Part shown: positions 1 through 6,043 of the stretch, piece by piece | Layout: the number at the start of each line of letters is the position of its first letter | Numbering within the stretch: position 1 is the stretch's first letter | Assembly: GCA_002335385.1 (NCBI GenBank) | Contig: DCVK01000051.1 | Location: 1 to 9,024, forward strand | Origin: Candidatus Aminicenantes bacterium UBA2190 | GTDB lineage: Bacteria > Acidobacteriota > Aminicenantia > UBA2199 | Length of the DNA: 9,024 bases | Reading direction: 5' to 3' | Translations under genes and position numbers: made by a program | Notes under the pieces: model-generated | What the model saw: the letters and a program-made list of their open reading frames with translations, nothing else | What the model was told of the DNA's origin: nothing | Databases searched by the model: none

Positions 1-765
1 GCCCTCTTCACCAAGAACCAGAAGCAATGGCAGGCCAAGCCCCTGCAGGCGGCCAGCATCGCCGCCTTCAAGAAGAATCTGGCCGGGTCGGGCATCGCCC
101 CCCGCCATGTCCTGCCCCACGACAGCTACCTGATCAACCTCGGCCACCCCGACCCGGAGCAGCGCGAGAAGTCGCTCCTGGCACTTCTGGATGAAGCCCG
201 CCGGGTCGAGCAGCTGGGACTCTCCTTCCTGAACTTCCACCCCGGCAGTCACCTGGGGGAATTGAGCGACGAACAGTGCCTGGACCAGATCGCCGCCGGC
301 ATGAAGCGGGTCCTGCGCGAGACCGACGGCGTCACCCTGCTGGTGGAGGGCACCTCGGGGCAGGGCCATCACGTCGGGCATCGCTTCGAACACCTGGCCC
401 GTATGCTGGAGCGGGTCGCTGACCCGGAACGGAGCGGTGTCTGCCTGGACACCTGCCACATGTTCGCCGCCGGTTACGATATGCGCACGGCCGAGGCCTA
501 CGAGGCGACCATGGAACTCTTCGATTCCATCGTCGGCCGGAGGAATCTGCGGGCCGCCCATCTGAATGACGCCAAGGTGGACTTGGGCAGCCGCAAGGAC
601 CGCCACGACAGCATCGGCAAGGGAAAGCTCGGGCTGGAGACGTTCCGGCTGCTGATGAACGATCCACGCTTCGATGACAAACCGCTCATCCTGGAAACCA
701 TTGACGAATCGCTCTGGCCGGCCGAGATCGAGCTCATGTATTCACTGGTCCGGGCAGCGGTCTGA
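1..765 (+). CDS. nfo: DNA endonuclease IV (AP endonuclease), 5'-truncated by window edge
   Basis: The reading frame is open from base 1 and gives 254 residues. It aligns without gaps to E. coli Nfo from about residue 30, so only about 29 N-terminal residues and the start lie outside the window. Endonuclease IV is a zinc-dependent TIM-barrel enzyme that cuts the backbone 5' of abasic sites in base-excision repair. All nine metal ligands known for the family are visible. In E. coli numbering they are His69 (in LPHDSY), His109 (NFHPGSH), Glu145 (VEGTSGQG), Asp179 and His182 (CLDTCHMFAAGYD), His216 (HLNDAK), Asp229 and His231 (DRHDSIGKG) and Glu261 (LILETIDE). Glycine replaces the Asn that usually follows Glu145, a mild change. 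The C-terminus ends as in E. coli. The gene converges on the downstream transporter with a 41-bp gap and no strong terminator. The stop TGA is at 763-765. The assignment is essentially certain. Confidence 0.97.
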   Translation, partial: ALFTKNQKQWQAKPLQAASIAAFKKNLAGSGIAPRHVLPHDSYLINLGHPDPEQREKSLLALLDEARRVEQLGLSFLNFHPGSHLGELSDEQCLDQIAAGMKRVLRETDGVTLLVEGTSGQGHHVGHRFEHLARMLERVADPERSGVCLDTCHMFAAGYDMRTAEAYEATMELFDSIVGRRNLRAAHLNDAKVDLGSRKDRHDSIGKGKLGLETFRLLMNDPRFDDKPLILETIDESLWPAEIELMYSLVRAAV

Positions 766-806
766 GCGCCCATCCTCCCTGCCCCGTTTCCCGTCGCGGC
801 TCGGTT

Positions 807-2471
807 CTATTGCCGGGAACCGGCCTGGCGATGGCGCCAGGCCACTCTGACCATGAATGCGGTGATCGCGATCAGGCCGACGAACATGGCGCGCGCCCCC
901 CACAGATATGGACGGTGCAGCGGGTTTTCACCCTTCATCAGCAGCTTGCCGATGGCCTCCTGGTAGGTCCAGGCGCCCAGCACCACCAGCATGTAGACCG
1001 GGGTCACGTACTTCAGGATGAACTTGAATATCTTGGGAACCTTCAGGTCGGCGCCCAGATGCATCTGCTCCCAGCCCTTCCTGACGCCGAAGACCCAGGA
1101 GAATATGACGATCTCGAAGGCGGCGAAGACGACCAGACCGAAGGTGCCGGCCCAGAAGTCGAGTTCGTCGAGGAAGCCGAACCGGAAGAAAGCGATGACC
1201 AGAACGGTACAGGAAGCCAGCACGGCAAATACGGTGTTGACCGCCTTGGCGCGCGCCCACTGGAACTCGTCCTCCAGGAAGGCGACGGCGGGGGAAGTGA
1301 GCGCCACCGACGAAGTGATGCCGGCGATAAAGAGCAGAAGGAACCACATGGCGCCGAAGAGCTGGCCCAGGGGAATCTTCTGGAAGACGACCGGCAGCGA
1401 TTGAAAACCCAGGTTGAAGGATCCTTCATTGGCGATCAACCGCGTCTCCGCCACCCCGAAGAAGGCAACGGCCACCGGGATGGCGATGGTGCCGCCCAGG
1501 ATGATCTCGGCGAACTCGTTGGTCATGGAGGTGGAGAGGCCGTTGAGGGTCACGTCGTCCTTCTCGCGCAGGTAGGAAGCGTAGGTATTGATGATGCCCT
1601 GGCCGATGCTCAGGGTGAAAAAAACCTGCCCGGCCGCCACCAGCCAGACCGTGGCTTTGCCGAGCTGGCTGAAGTCGGGATCCCACATGTAGGCCAGCCC
1701 GGCGGGAATGGAGGATGCGCCTTCCGCGGGAGCGCCCAGGGTGAGGACGCGCACGGCCAGGATGATGCCGAAGGCGAACAGGATCGGCATGCCGATCTTG
1801 GCCAGCACCTCGATGCCCCTGGCGATGCCCTGGCGGAGGAAATAATAGTTGATCGACAGGGTGAGGCCGAAGAAGAAGATGATGGGCAGCCATGAGGCAA
1901 AGAACCGGTTCTGCTCGGCCCCCTGGAAGCCGCGCAGGAACTGGCCCATGGCCTCGCGCGTGGTCAGGCCGAAATACTTGCCCGTACCCGAGAACCAGGC
2001 GAAGCCCAGGGTCCAGGATTCGATGAAGTTGTAGTAGATTACGATGGTCAGCGGCAGGGCGATGCCCAGGGCGCCGAGATACTTGGCCAGCGGATGTTTC
2101 CACATCAGGGCGAACATGCCCGGCGTAGAGCCGTGGCCGTGAACGCCGCCGTGGCGGCCCATGGACCACTCCACCCACATCAGCGGGATGCCCAGGAACA
2201 CCAGGGCGCAAAAGTAGGGGATCATGAAGGCGCCGCCGCCGTTGGCCGCCGCCTTGACCGGGAAGCGCAGGAAGTTGCCCAGGCCGATGGCGTTGCCGGC
2301 CATGGCCAGGATCAGGCCGATGCGCGAGGCCCACTGGGCGCGGCCGCCGCTCTCGGCCTGCCTTTTCCTGGCCAGCAGCACGCGGCTGAAGCAGTAGATG
2401 GTCAGCAGCAGGATCGCTCCCCAGGCGCAGGCCATGAAGCTCCAGCCCCACAGCGACGGTCCTTGGTTCAT
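807..2471 (-). CDS. LeuT-type Na+-dependent amino acid symporter (NSS family) with an extra N-terminal helix
   Basis: This 554-residue inner-membrane secondary transporter is strikingly similar to Aquifex LeuT along its length (SRIGLILAMAGNAIGLGNF, IYYNFIESWTLGF, DELDFWAGT). Predicted role: Na+-coupled uptake of a neutral amino acid. LeuT functional positions are kept: Asn60 and Ala61 (LeuT Asn21/Ala22), Asn66 (Asn27), Arg69 (Arg30), Tyr147 (Tyr108), Phe285, Thr286 and Ser288 (Phe253/Thr254/Ser256), Asn318 (Asn286), Thr386 and Ser387 (Thr354/Ser355) and Asp438 (Asp404). Glu322 matches LeuT Glu290, the residue that makes LeuT chloride-independent. Pocket differences are Ile143 (Val104), Gln291 (Phe259) and Leu391 (Ile359). 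An added hydrophobic helix at about residues 7-34 precedes the LeuT core, implying 13 membrane segments. The start at 2471 has GAGGAG six bases upstream. An in-frame ATG at 2519 lies on the -35 box and is rejected. The gene is divergent from the next NSS gene. Substrate unknown. Confidence 0.93.
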   Translation of the reverse strand: MNQGPSLWGWSFMACAWGAILLLTIYCFSRVLLARKRQAESGGRAQWASRIGLILAMAGNAIGLGNFLRFPVKAAANGGGAFMIPYFCALVFLGIPLMWVEWSMGRHGGVHGHGSTPGMFALMWKHPLAKYLGALGIALPLTIVIYYNFIESWTLGFAWFSGTGKYFGLTTREAMGQFLRGFQGAEQNRFFASWLPIIFFFGLTLSINYYFLRQGIARGIEVLAKIGMPILFAFGIILAVRVLTLGAPAEGASSIPAGLAYMWDPDFSQLGKATVWLVAAGQVFFTLSIGQGIINTYASYLREKDDVTLNGLSTSMTNEFAEIILGGTIAIPVAVAFFGVAETRLIANEGSFNLGFQSLPVVFQKIPLGQLFGAMWFLLLFIAGITSSVALTSPAVAFLEDEFQWARAKAVNTVFAVLASCTVLVIAFFRFGFLDELDFWAGTFGLVVFAAFEIVIFSWVFGVRKGWEQMHLGADLKVPKIFKFILKYVTPVYMLVVLGAWTYQEAIGKLLMKGENPLHRPYLWGARAMFVGLIAITAFMVRVAWRHRQAGSRQ

Positions 2472-2495
2472 TCGCTTCTCCTCGCTGAAAAAAAG

Positions 2496-2524
2496 ATTGT
2501 AGAGAAGAGGGTCTGCCAAGTCAA
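2496..2524 (-). promoter_or_regulatory. Sigma-70 promoter of the LeuT-type gene
   Basis: Read on the minus strand, a -35 TTGACT (2519-2524) is separated by 17 nt from a -10 TACAAT (2496-2501). Transcription would start near 2489, giving a leader of under 20 nt that contains the GAGGAG ribosome binding site. The position also shows that the ATG at 2519 cannot be the translation start. A hairpin-forming GGCAAAA-type sequence begins 10 bp upstream of the -35 box and could be a control site, but nothing shows that directly. Confidence 0.8.
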
Positions 2525-2533
2525 TCGCTCAAA

Positions 2534-2632
2534 GGCAAAAGTGAAGAAAAACACTTTCTGCCGATAATTGGCGTTTGAAAGGGAATGACCGTTATGTGTG
2601 CCCTTTCTTGCTTTAACCTTTTAACTTTTGCC
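2534..2632. repeat. Nested inverted repeat with GGCAAAA-type arms, between two divergent promoters
   Basis: GGCAAAAGT at 2534-2542 is perfectly complementary to ACTTTTGCC at 2624-2632. Inside lies a second perfect 7-bp pair, GAAAGGG at 2577-2583 and CCCTTTC at 2601-2607, with a 17-nt loop. The left arm can also form its own hairpin, GGCAAAAGTG (2534-2543) with CACTTTCTGCC (2552-2562), leaving one bulged base. Read on the minus strand, the right arm continues as 7-bp units of the GGCAAAA/GTTAAAA type for about 28 nt. The element sits between the two NSS promoters and has the same design as the one at 5911-6043. It may be a mobile repeat, an operator, or both. Only the base pairing is seen. Confidence 0.6.
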
Positions 2633-2638
2633 GTCATG

Positions 2639-2668
2639 TTGACTTCCACAGCCCGCTTGTGCTACATC
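2639..2668 (+). promoter_or_regulatory. Candidate sigma-70 promoter of the MhsT-type gene
   Basis: TTGACT at 2639-2644 matches the -35 box of the divergent gene exactly and is followed 18 nt later by TACATC at 2663-2668, a poor -10 match. Spacing to the ATG at 2689 would give a very short leader carrying the AAGGAG ribosome binding site. The -35 is good and the -10 is weak, so this is a candidate only. Confidence 0.4.
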
Positions 2669-2688
2669 CACTCCAAAGGAGAAGGAAC

Positions 2689-4032
2689 ATGGCATCTCGC
2701 GGCAAATGGGGCTCGCGCGTCGGCTTCATCCTGGCCGCCGCCGGCTCGGCGGTCGGCTTGGGAAACATCTGGCGCTTCCCGTATATCACCGGCAAGAACG
2801 GCGGCGCGCTGTTCGTGCTGATCTACATTGGCTGCGTCATCGTTTTGGGACTGCCGGTCCTGCTGGCCGAGCTGGCCCTGGGCCGGGCCACATATAAAAA
2901 CCCCGTAGGCGCCTTCCAGGCCGTCCGCCCGGGCAGCAAATGGCACTACACGGGATATTTGGGCGTGGTTACGGCGGTAATGATCCTCTCCTTCTATGCG
3001 GTGATCGCCGGCTGGACCGTGGGCTATTGCATCAAGACCCTCGGCGGCCAGTTCGCCGCGGTCGGCAAGGGCGAAGTGGCCGCCATGTTCGGCAAATTCA
3101 TTGCCGCGCCCTGGCTGCAGATCGCCCTGCTGGCTCTTTTTATTTTCCTGACCGTATGGATCGTCAGCAAAGGGGTGGCGGCCGGCCTGGAGAAGTTCTC
3201 CAAGGTGCTGATGCCGGCGTTGTTCATGCTTTTACTTCTGCTCATGGCCCACTCGCTGAGCCTGCCCGGGGCCGAGAAGGGGCTGGCTTTCTATCTGCAG
3301 CCCGATTTTTCCGAGATCAACGGCCGCGTGTTCCTCGAGGCCATGGGCCAGGCCTTCTTCAGCCTCAGCCTGGGGATGGGCACGATGCTGACCTACGGCT
3401 CCTACCTGGCCAAGAAGGATCACCTGGTCTCTTCGGCCGTGTGGGTCGCCGTCCTGGACACCTCGATCGCCATCCTGGCCGGCTTCATCATTTTCCCGGC
3501 ACTGTTCTCGCAGAACATGGCGCCCGACCAGGGCCCGGGACTGGTCTTCGCCATCCTGCCGGTGATCTTTGCCCATATCCCGGGAGGCATGCTGTTCGGC
3601 ACCTTGTTCTTCCTGCTGCTGGCCGTGGCCGCCCTGACCTCGACCATCTCCCTGCTCGAGGTGCCGGTGGCCTTCCTCATCGACGAGAAGAAATGGCCGC
3701 GCCGCCGCGCCGCCTGGTGGGTGGGCGCAGCGGCTCTCGCTTTCGGCATCCCCTCTGCCCTTTCCGGGGGCGGGGTGAAATTCTTCAGCCGCCTGCCCCT
3801 GCTTCATGTCGATTTCCTTTCCCTGTGGGACAAGGTGTGGGGGAACATCTCCCTGAGCGTCGGCGCCCTGCTGGTCTCCCTTTTCGTGGCCCATGTCTGG
3901 ACCACAGCCAACGCGCTGGAAGAAATCACCGCCGGCGGCGCCCGCTTCCGCCTGGCCCGCCTGTGGACCGTGGCCATCCGTTACGTCTGTCCGTTCCTGA
4001 TCCTGGCGGTGCTGGTCAGCCAGTTTCTATAG
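2689..4032 (+). CDS. MhsT/TnaT-type Na+-dependent amino acid symporter (NSS family)
   Basis: This 447-residue membrane protein has the length of the bacterial 11-helix NSS transporters (MhsT, TnaT, Tyt1), shorter than LeuT. It most likely imports an amino acid with Na+. TM1 carries AGSAVGLGNIWRFPY (residues 18-32), with Ser20 at the LeuT Asn21 position, Asn26 matching Na1 ligand Asn27, and gate Arg29. Tyr103 matches Tyr108. TM6 GQAFFSLSLGMG (220-231) gives Phe224 and Ser225, with Met230 at the Phe259 position. ALTSTIS (315-321) supplies the Na2 Thr/Ser. Asp381 matches the extracellular gate Asp404. LeuT Glu290 is replaced by Ala260, but Asp257 occupies the Asn286 position and may supply the negative charge that chloride gives in eukaryotic members. 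The ATG at 2689 has AGGAG seven bases upstream and begins the conserved MASRGKWGSR region. A GTG ten codons earlier is less likely. A 217-bp divergent region separates it from the LeuT-type gene. Substrate unknown, aromatic or other hydrophobic amino acids being a guess from the family. Confidence 0.93.
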   Translation: MASRGKWGSRVGFILAAAGSAVGLGNIWRFPYITGKNGGALFVLIYIGCVIVLGLPVLLAELALGRATYKNPVGAFQAVRPGSKWHYTGYLGVVTAVMILSFYAVIAGWTVGYCIKTLGGQFAAVGKGEVAAMFGKFIAAPWLQIALLALFIFLTVWIVSKGVAAGLEKFSKVLMPALFMLLLLLMAHSLSLPGAEKGLAFYLQPDFSEINGRVFLEAMGQAFFSLSLGMGTMLTYGSYLAKKDHLVSSAVWVAVLDTSIAILAGFIIFPALFSQNMAPDQGPGLVFAILPVIFAHIPGGMLFGTLFFLLLAVAALTSTISLLEVPVAFLIDEKKWPRRRAAWWVGAAALAFGIPSALSGGGVKFFSRLPLLHVDFLSLWDKVWGNISLSVGALLVSLFVAHVWTTANALEEITAGGARFRLARLWTVAIRYVCPFLILAVLVSQFL

Positions 4033-4045
4033 ACCGGTCTGGCGT

Positions 4046-4073
4046 GATTCGTAATTCGTGATTCGTGATCCGA
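4046..4073 (+). repeat. Four tandem heptamers, consensus GATTCGT
   Basis: Units start at 4046, 4053, 4060 and 4067 (GATTCGT, AATTCGT, GATTCGT, GATCCGA), with a strict 7-bp period. The tract begins 13 bp after the stop of the upstream transporter gene. No function is visible. Confidence 0.75.
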
Positions 4074-4110
4074 AGCGGAGATGAGTCGGGTTAGAGACAC
4101 TCGACGTCAG

Positions 4111-4245
4111 AATTCCAATTACCAAATCCCCTGGCGGGGACTTTGACCGAAACAAGGAGAATTCCTCGCAAAGGGCTTTCGTTTTGGAAATTGGAATTTG
4201 GAGTTTGGAATTTGTTTGGGATTTGGTGCTTGTGATTTGGAATTT
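4111..4245 (+). repeat. Dispersed intergenic element, copy A
   Basis: This is one of two copies in the window; the other is inverted at 8886-9003. Its parts in order are an opening ATTCCAATTACC (4112-4123), a variable middle containing TGACCGAAACAA (4144-4155), then GCTTTCGTTTT (4175-4185) and a 60-nt tail (4186-4245). The tail is eight 7-bp units of GGAATTT type plus one 4-nt GTTT unit after the fourth. The ends can pair: AATTCCAA (4111-4118) with TTGGAATT (4237-4244), and ACCAAATCCC (4121-4130) with GGGATTTGGT (4218-4227), a perfect 10-bp stem. It encodes no protein. Its similarity to copy B outside simple sequence shows that it is a real repeat family. Confidence 0.75.
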
Positions 4246-4270
4246 AAGTCTTCCTATTGGCTCTTTTCTT

Positions 4271-4305
4271 CCGTAAACCGTAAACCGTCTACCGTAAACC
4301 GATTA
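4271..4305 (+). repeat. Five tandem heptamers, consensus CCGTAAA
   Basis: Units start at 4271, 4278, 4285, 4292 and 4299. Three are exactly CCGTAAA and the others are CCGTCTA and CCGATTA. The 7-bp period is the same as in the neighbouring tracts, although the sequence is unrelated. Confidence 0.75.
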
Positions 4306-4320
4306 CTTCAGTTTCTTGCT

Positions 4321-4344
4321 GGAACTGGCACTGACACTGTCACT
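4321..4344. repeat. Hexamer tract (NNNACT type) overlapping the permease stop codon
   Basis: Four 6-bp units (GGAACT, GGCACT, GACACT, GTCACT) run from the spacer into the 3' end of the APC permease, whose stop TGA occupies 4340-4342 on the minus strand. A related tract with AGTGGT units occurs at 8786-8809. Confidence 0.55.
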
Positions 4345-5818
4345 CACTTTCCTGCTTGCGGTTCTTCCAGTACAGGTAACCGGGGATGCCCAGGGCCACC
4401 AGCAGCAGGCCGAACAGGGAGTTGATCAGCGGCGCCCGGCCATCCAGGTAGTTGCTGACGTCGGAGAACATGGTGAAGACCACGTAGACCATGGCGAAAG
4501 TGATGAAGACCGCCGGCACGACCGGGTAGCCCCACACACGATACGGCCGCTCGCGCTCGGGCATCTTGCGGCGCAGGACCATCACGCTCAGGGCGGCCGC
4601 GGCGTAGAAGACCCAGGAGACGAAGATCAGCATGTCGGTCAGCTGGTCGAATGTGCCGCTGAGGATCAGCACCGAGGTCCATGCGGCCTGGGCGATCAGC
4701 GACGGCCCCGGCGTGCGGAAGCGGGGATGGACGTCTTGCAGGCGGCGGAAAAAAAGCCTGTCCCGGGCCATGGCATAGTAGACGCGGGCCGACATCATCA
4801 GCGTGCCGTTGACCGTGCCGAAGGTCGAGATCATGATGGCGATGGCGATCAGGCTTCCGCCCCAGTTGCCCAGGAACGAAGAGGCCACGTCGGTGGCCAC
4901 CAGGTAGGATTGGCCGCTGGCCTCGGCCGCCAGATACTTGGCGCCCATGACCTTGGCGGGAATGATGTAGAAGTACGCCAGATTGATGAGCAGGTACACG
5001 GAAATGAACGTCACGGTGGCGATGACCATGGCCCGCGGCAGGTTCCTCTGCGGATTCTTGATCTCACCGGCCACATAGGTGATGTTGATCCAGCCGTCAT
5101 ACGACCAGAAGGCGCCGGCCATGGCGACGATGAAGGCCAGGAACACCGGGGAGGCTCCATGGCTGAACGACACGGCCGACTGGGTGAAATGGCTGATGTC
5201 CCCCCGGCCGAGGGCGAAGGCCAGGACAACAATGGCCAGGATGGCGGCGACCTTCAGGGCGGTAAAGAATATTTGCACGGCGCTGCCCAGGCGCACGCCC
5301 AGGTAGTTGACCGCGGTCAGGAACAGGATGAGCAGGATGGTGCAGCCCTTGAGGCCGATGAACTTGAACGGCGTGATGTCGCCCACCCAGGGGATGTGCA
5401 GGGCGAAACTTTCCCAAGCCGGCCCCAGGCGCGGGAAGGCGAAGAAGTATCCGAGCGAGTCGGAGAAGACATAGGCGATGGAGGCGATGGAACCGGTCTG
5501 GATGACGATAAACACCGCCCAGCCGTAGAGGTAGCCGGCGAATTCCCCGTAGCTCTTGTTGAAGTAGACGTACTGGCCACCGGCGGCAGGGAACATGCTC
5601 GAGATCTCGGCGATGCTCAGGACGCCGAACAGGGTCATCAAGCCGGCGACGATCCATACCGCCAGCAGCAGCAGCGGCGACTCGAGCTGGGAGGCCATCA
5701 GTCCCGGTTTCTTGAAGATGCCCGAACCGATGACCGAGCCGATGGCGAAGGCGACGGCGGCGATCAGCCCGATCTCGCGCAGCAGCTCGACGGGCTGCCT
5801 CTTTTCCGCATTGTCCAT
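4340..5818 (-). CDS. APC-superfamily amino acid permease/exchanger (LAT/SteT-like)
   Basis: This 492-residue inner-membrane protein is predicted to have 12 membrane helices and to carry or exchange amino acids. TM1 has the unwound GSVIGSGIF motif (residues 27-35) that binds the substrate backbone in APC transporters. FPAAGGQYVYF (76-86) is the usual helix 2-3 region. TM6 FWSYDGWINITYVAGEI (237-253) followed by KNPQRNLPRAM is typical of the LAT family (SteT and light subunits of heteromeric exchangers). STFGTVNG (331-338) with RVYYAMARDR (345-354) marks TM8 and its loop, and RPYRVWGYPVVP (424-435) precedes TM11. The ATG at 5818 has AGAGG four bases upstream and a strong promoter about 50 bp away, so the start is secure. 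It lies downstream of clpSA on the same strand but has its own promoter. The last residues are encoded by a 6-bp repeat tract. Uniporter versus exchanger, and the substrate, cannot be told from sequence. Confidence 0.92.
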   Translation of the reverse strand: MDNAEKRQPVELLREIGLIAAVAFAIGSVIGSGIFKKPGLMASQLESPLLLLAVWIVAGLMTLFGVLSIAEISSMFPAAGGQYVYFNKSYGEFAGYLYGWAVFIVIQTGSIASIAYVFSDSLGYFFAFPRLGPAWESFALHIPWVGDITPFKFIGLKGCTILLILFLTAVNYLGVRLGSAVQIFFTALKVAAILAIVVLAFALGRGDISHFTQSAVSFSHGASPVFLAFIVAMAGAFWSYDGWINITYVAGEIKNPQRNLPRAMVIATVTFISVYLLINLAYFYIIPAKVMGAKYLAAEASGQSYLVATDVASSFLGNWGGSLIAIAIMISTFGTVNGTLMMSARVYYAMARDRLFFRRLQDVHPRFRTPGPSLIAQAAWTSVLILSGTFDQLTDMLIFVSWVFYAAAALSVMVLRRKMPERERPYRVWGYPVVPAVFITFAMVYVVFTMFSDVSNYLDGRAPLINSLFGLLLVALGIPGYLYWKNRKQESE

Positions 5819-5866
5819 TTTTCCTCTTTTTCCGGGCCGGGAAACGGCAGGCTTGGATTAAAGAGC

Positions 5867-5895
5867 ATTATAGGGAGAAGATCGATAAAAATCAA
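5867..5895 (-). promoter_or_regulatory. Sigma-70 promoter of the APC permease gene
   Basis: On the minus strand, a TTGATT -35 box (5890-5895) is followed by 17 nt and a perfect TATAAT -10 box (5867-5872). Transcription would begin near 5860, leaving a leader of about 40 nt with the AGAGG ribosome binding site. This makes the permease an independent unit rather than the tail of the clpSA operon. Confidence 0.82.
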
Positions 5896-5910
5896 TGGCA
5901 GTGACGCCAA

Positions 5911-6043
5911 GGCAAAAAGGCGGAAGGCAAAAGTAAAAAGCATGAAAACGCCAGCTGTTCGCTCTCATGGATTCTAGTTTCTGGAAGTCGCTGGCGGCAG
6001 TTATTCTTTACCTTTGCCTTTTGCCTTTCGCCTTTTGCCTTTG
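5911..6043. repeat. Nested inverted repeat with GGCAAAA heptamer arms, overlapping the clpA 3' end
   Basis: The left arm (5911-5939) reads GGCAAAAA, GGCGGAA, GGCAAAA, GTAAAAA. The right arm (6011-6043) is its near reverse complement, built of CCTTTTG-type units of 7 bp (6 bp at the two ends). About 70 bp between the arms contains a perfect CGCCAGC (5949-5955) / GCTGGCG (5990-5996) pair. The right arm is inside clpA and encodes its last residues. The arms share GGCAAAAGT with the element at 2534-2632, which has the same architecture. Confidence 0.65.
5949..5996 (-). terminator. Possible terminator of the clpSA operon
   Basis: On the minus strand, just past the clpA stop, a perfect 7-bp GC-rich stem (CGCCAGC / GCTGGCG) with a 34-nt loop is followed at once by TTTT and, six bases later, by TTTTT. 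The loop is longer than in most intrinsic terminators, so this may simply be part of the repeat element that contains it. Confidence 0.3.

Larger units (their letters stand above)
4033..4339. other. Gene-free convergent spacer made of short repeats
   Basis: This 307-bp gap lies between the 3' ends of the MhsT-type gene and the APC permease. I see no RNA gene, credible ORF or GC-rich terminator with a T-run. It is AT-rich against GC-rich flanks and holds four repeat tracts in a row, listed separately: GATTCGT units, a 135-bp dispersed element, CCGTAAA units and a 6-bp tract that runs into the permease stop codon. Confidence 0.7.

Noticed and set aside
802..822. Terminator hairpin CGGTTC/GAACCG between nfo and the LeuT-type gene
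   Set aside because: The stem is only 6 bp, there is no T-run on either strand, and it overlaps the end of the LeuT-type gene.
2472..2519. Upstream ATG for the LeuT-type gene adding 16 residues
   Set aside because: That ATG overlaps the -35 box of a strong promoter and lies upstream of the predicted transcription start, while the ATG at 2471 has GAGGAG at good spacing.
2659..2688. GTG start ten codons upstream for the MhsT-type gene
   Set aside because: It lies within the candidate promoter and has no ribosome binding site; the ATG at 2689 has AGGAG and begins the conserved region.
4031..4040. Perfect palindrome AGACCGGTCT at the stop of the MhsT-type gene
   Set aside because: It is single and short, with no loop or T-run; expected by chance at this GC content.
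4111..4245. Insertion sequence with a transposase
   Set aside because: The element is too short to encode a protein and no transposase-like frame occurs in the window, so at most it would be a non-autonomous element.
4186..4305. CRISPR array suggested by regular repeats
   Set aside because: Units are 7 bp with no spacers between them and no cas genes are present.
4316..5977. 553-residue open frame on the plus strand opposite the APC permease, rich in Gly, Asp, His and Gln
   Set aside because: It is the antisense shadow of a GC-rich gene with third-position G/C bias; no family motif, no ribosome binding site, and composition typical of such shadows. The same applies to long antisense frames over the other genes.
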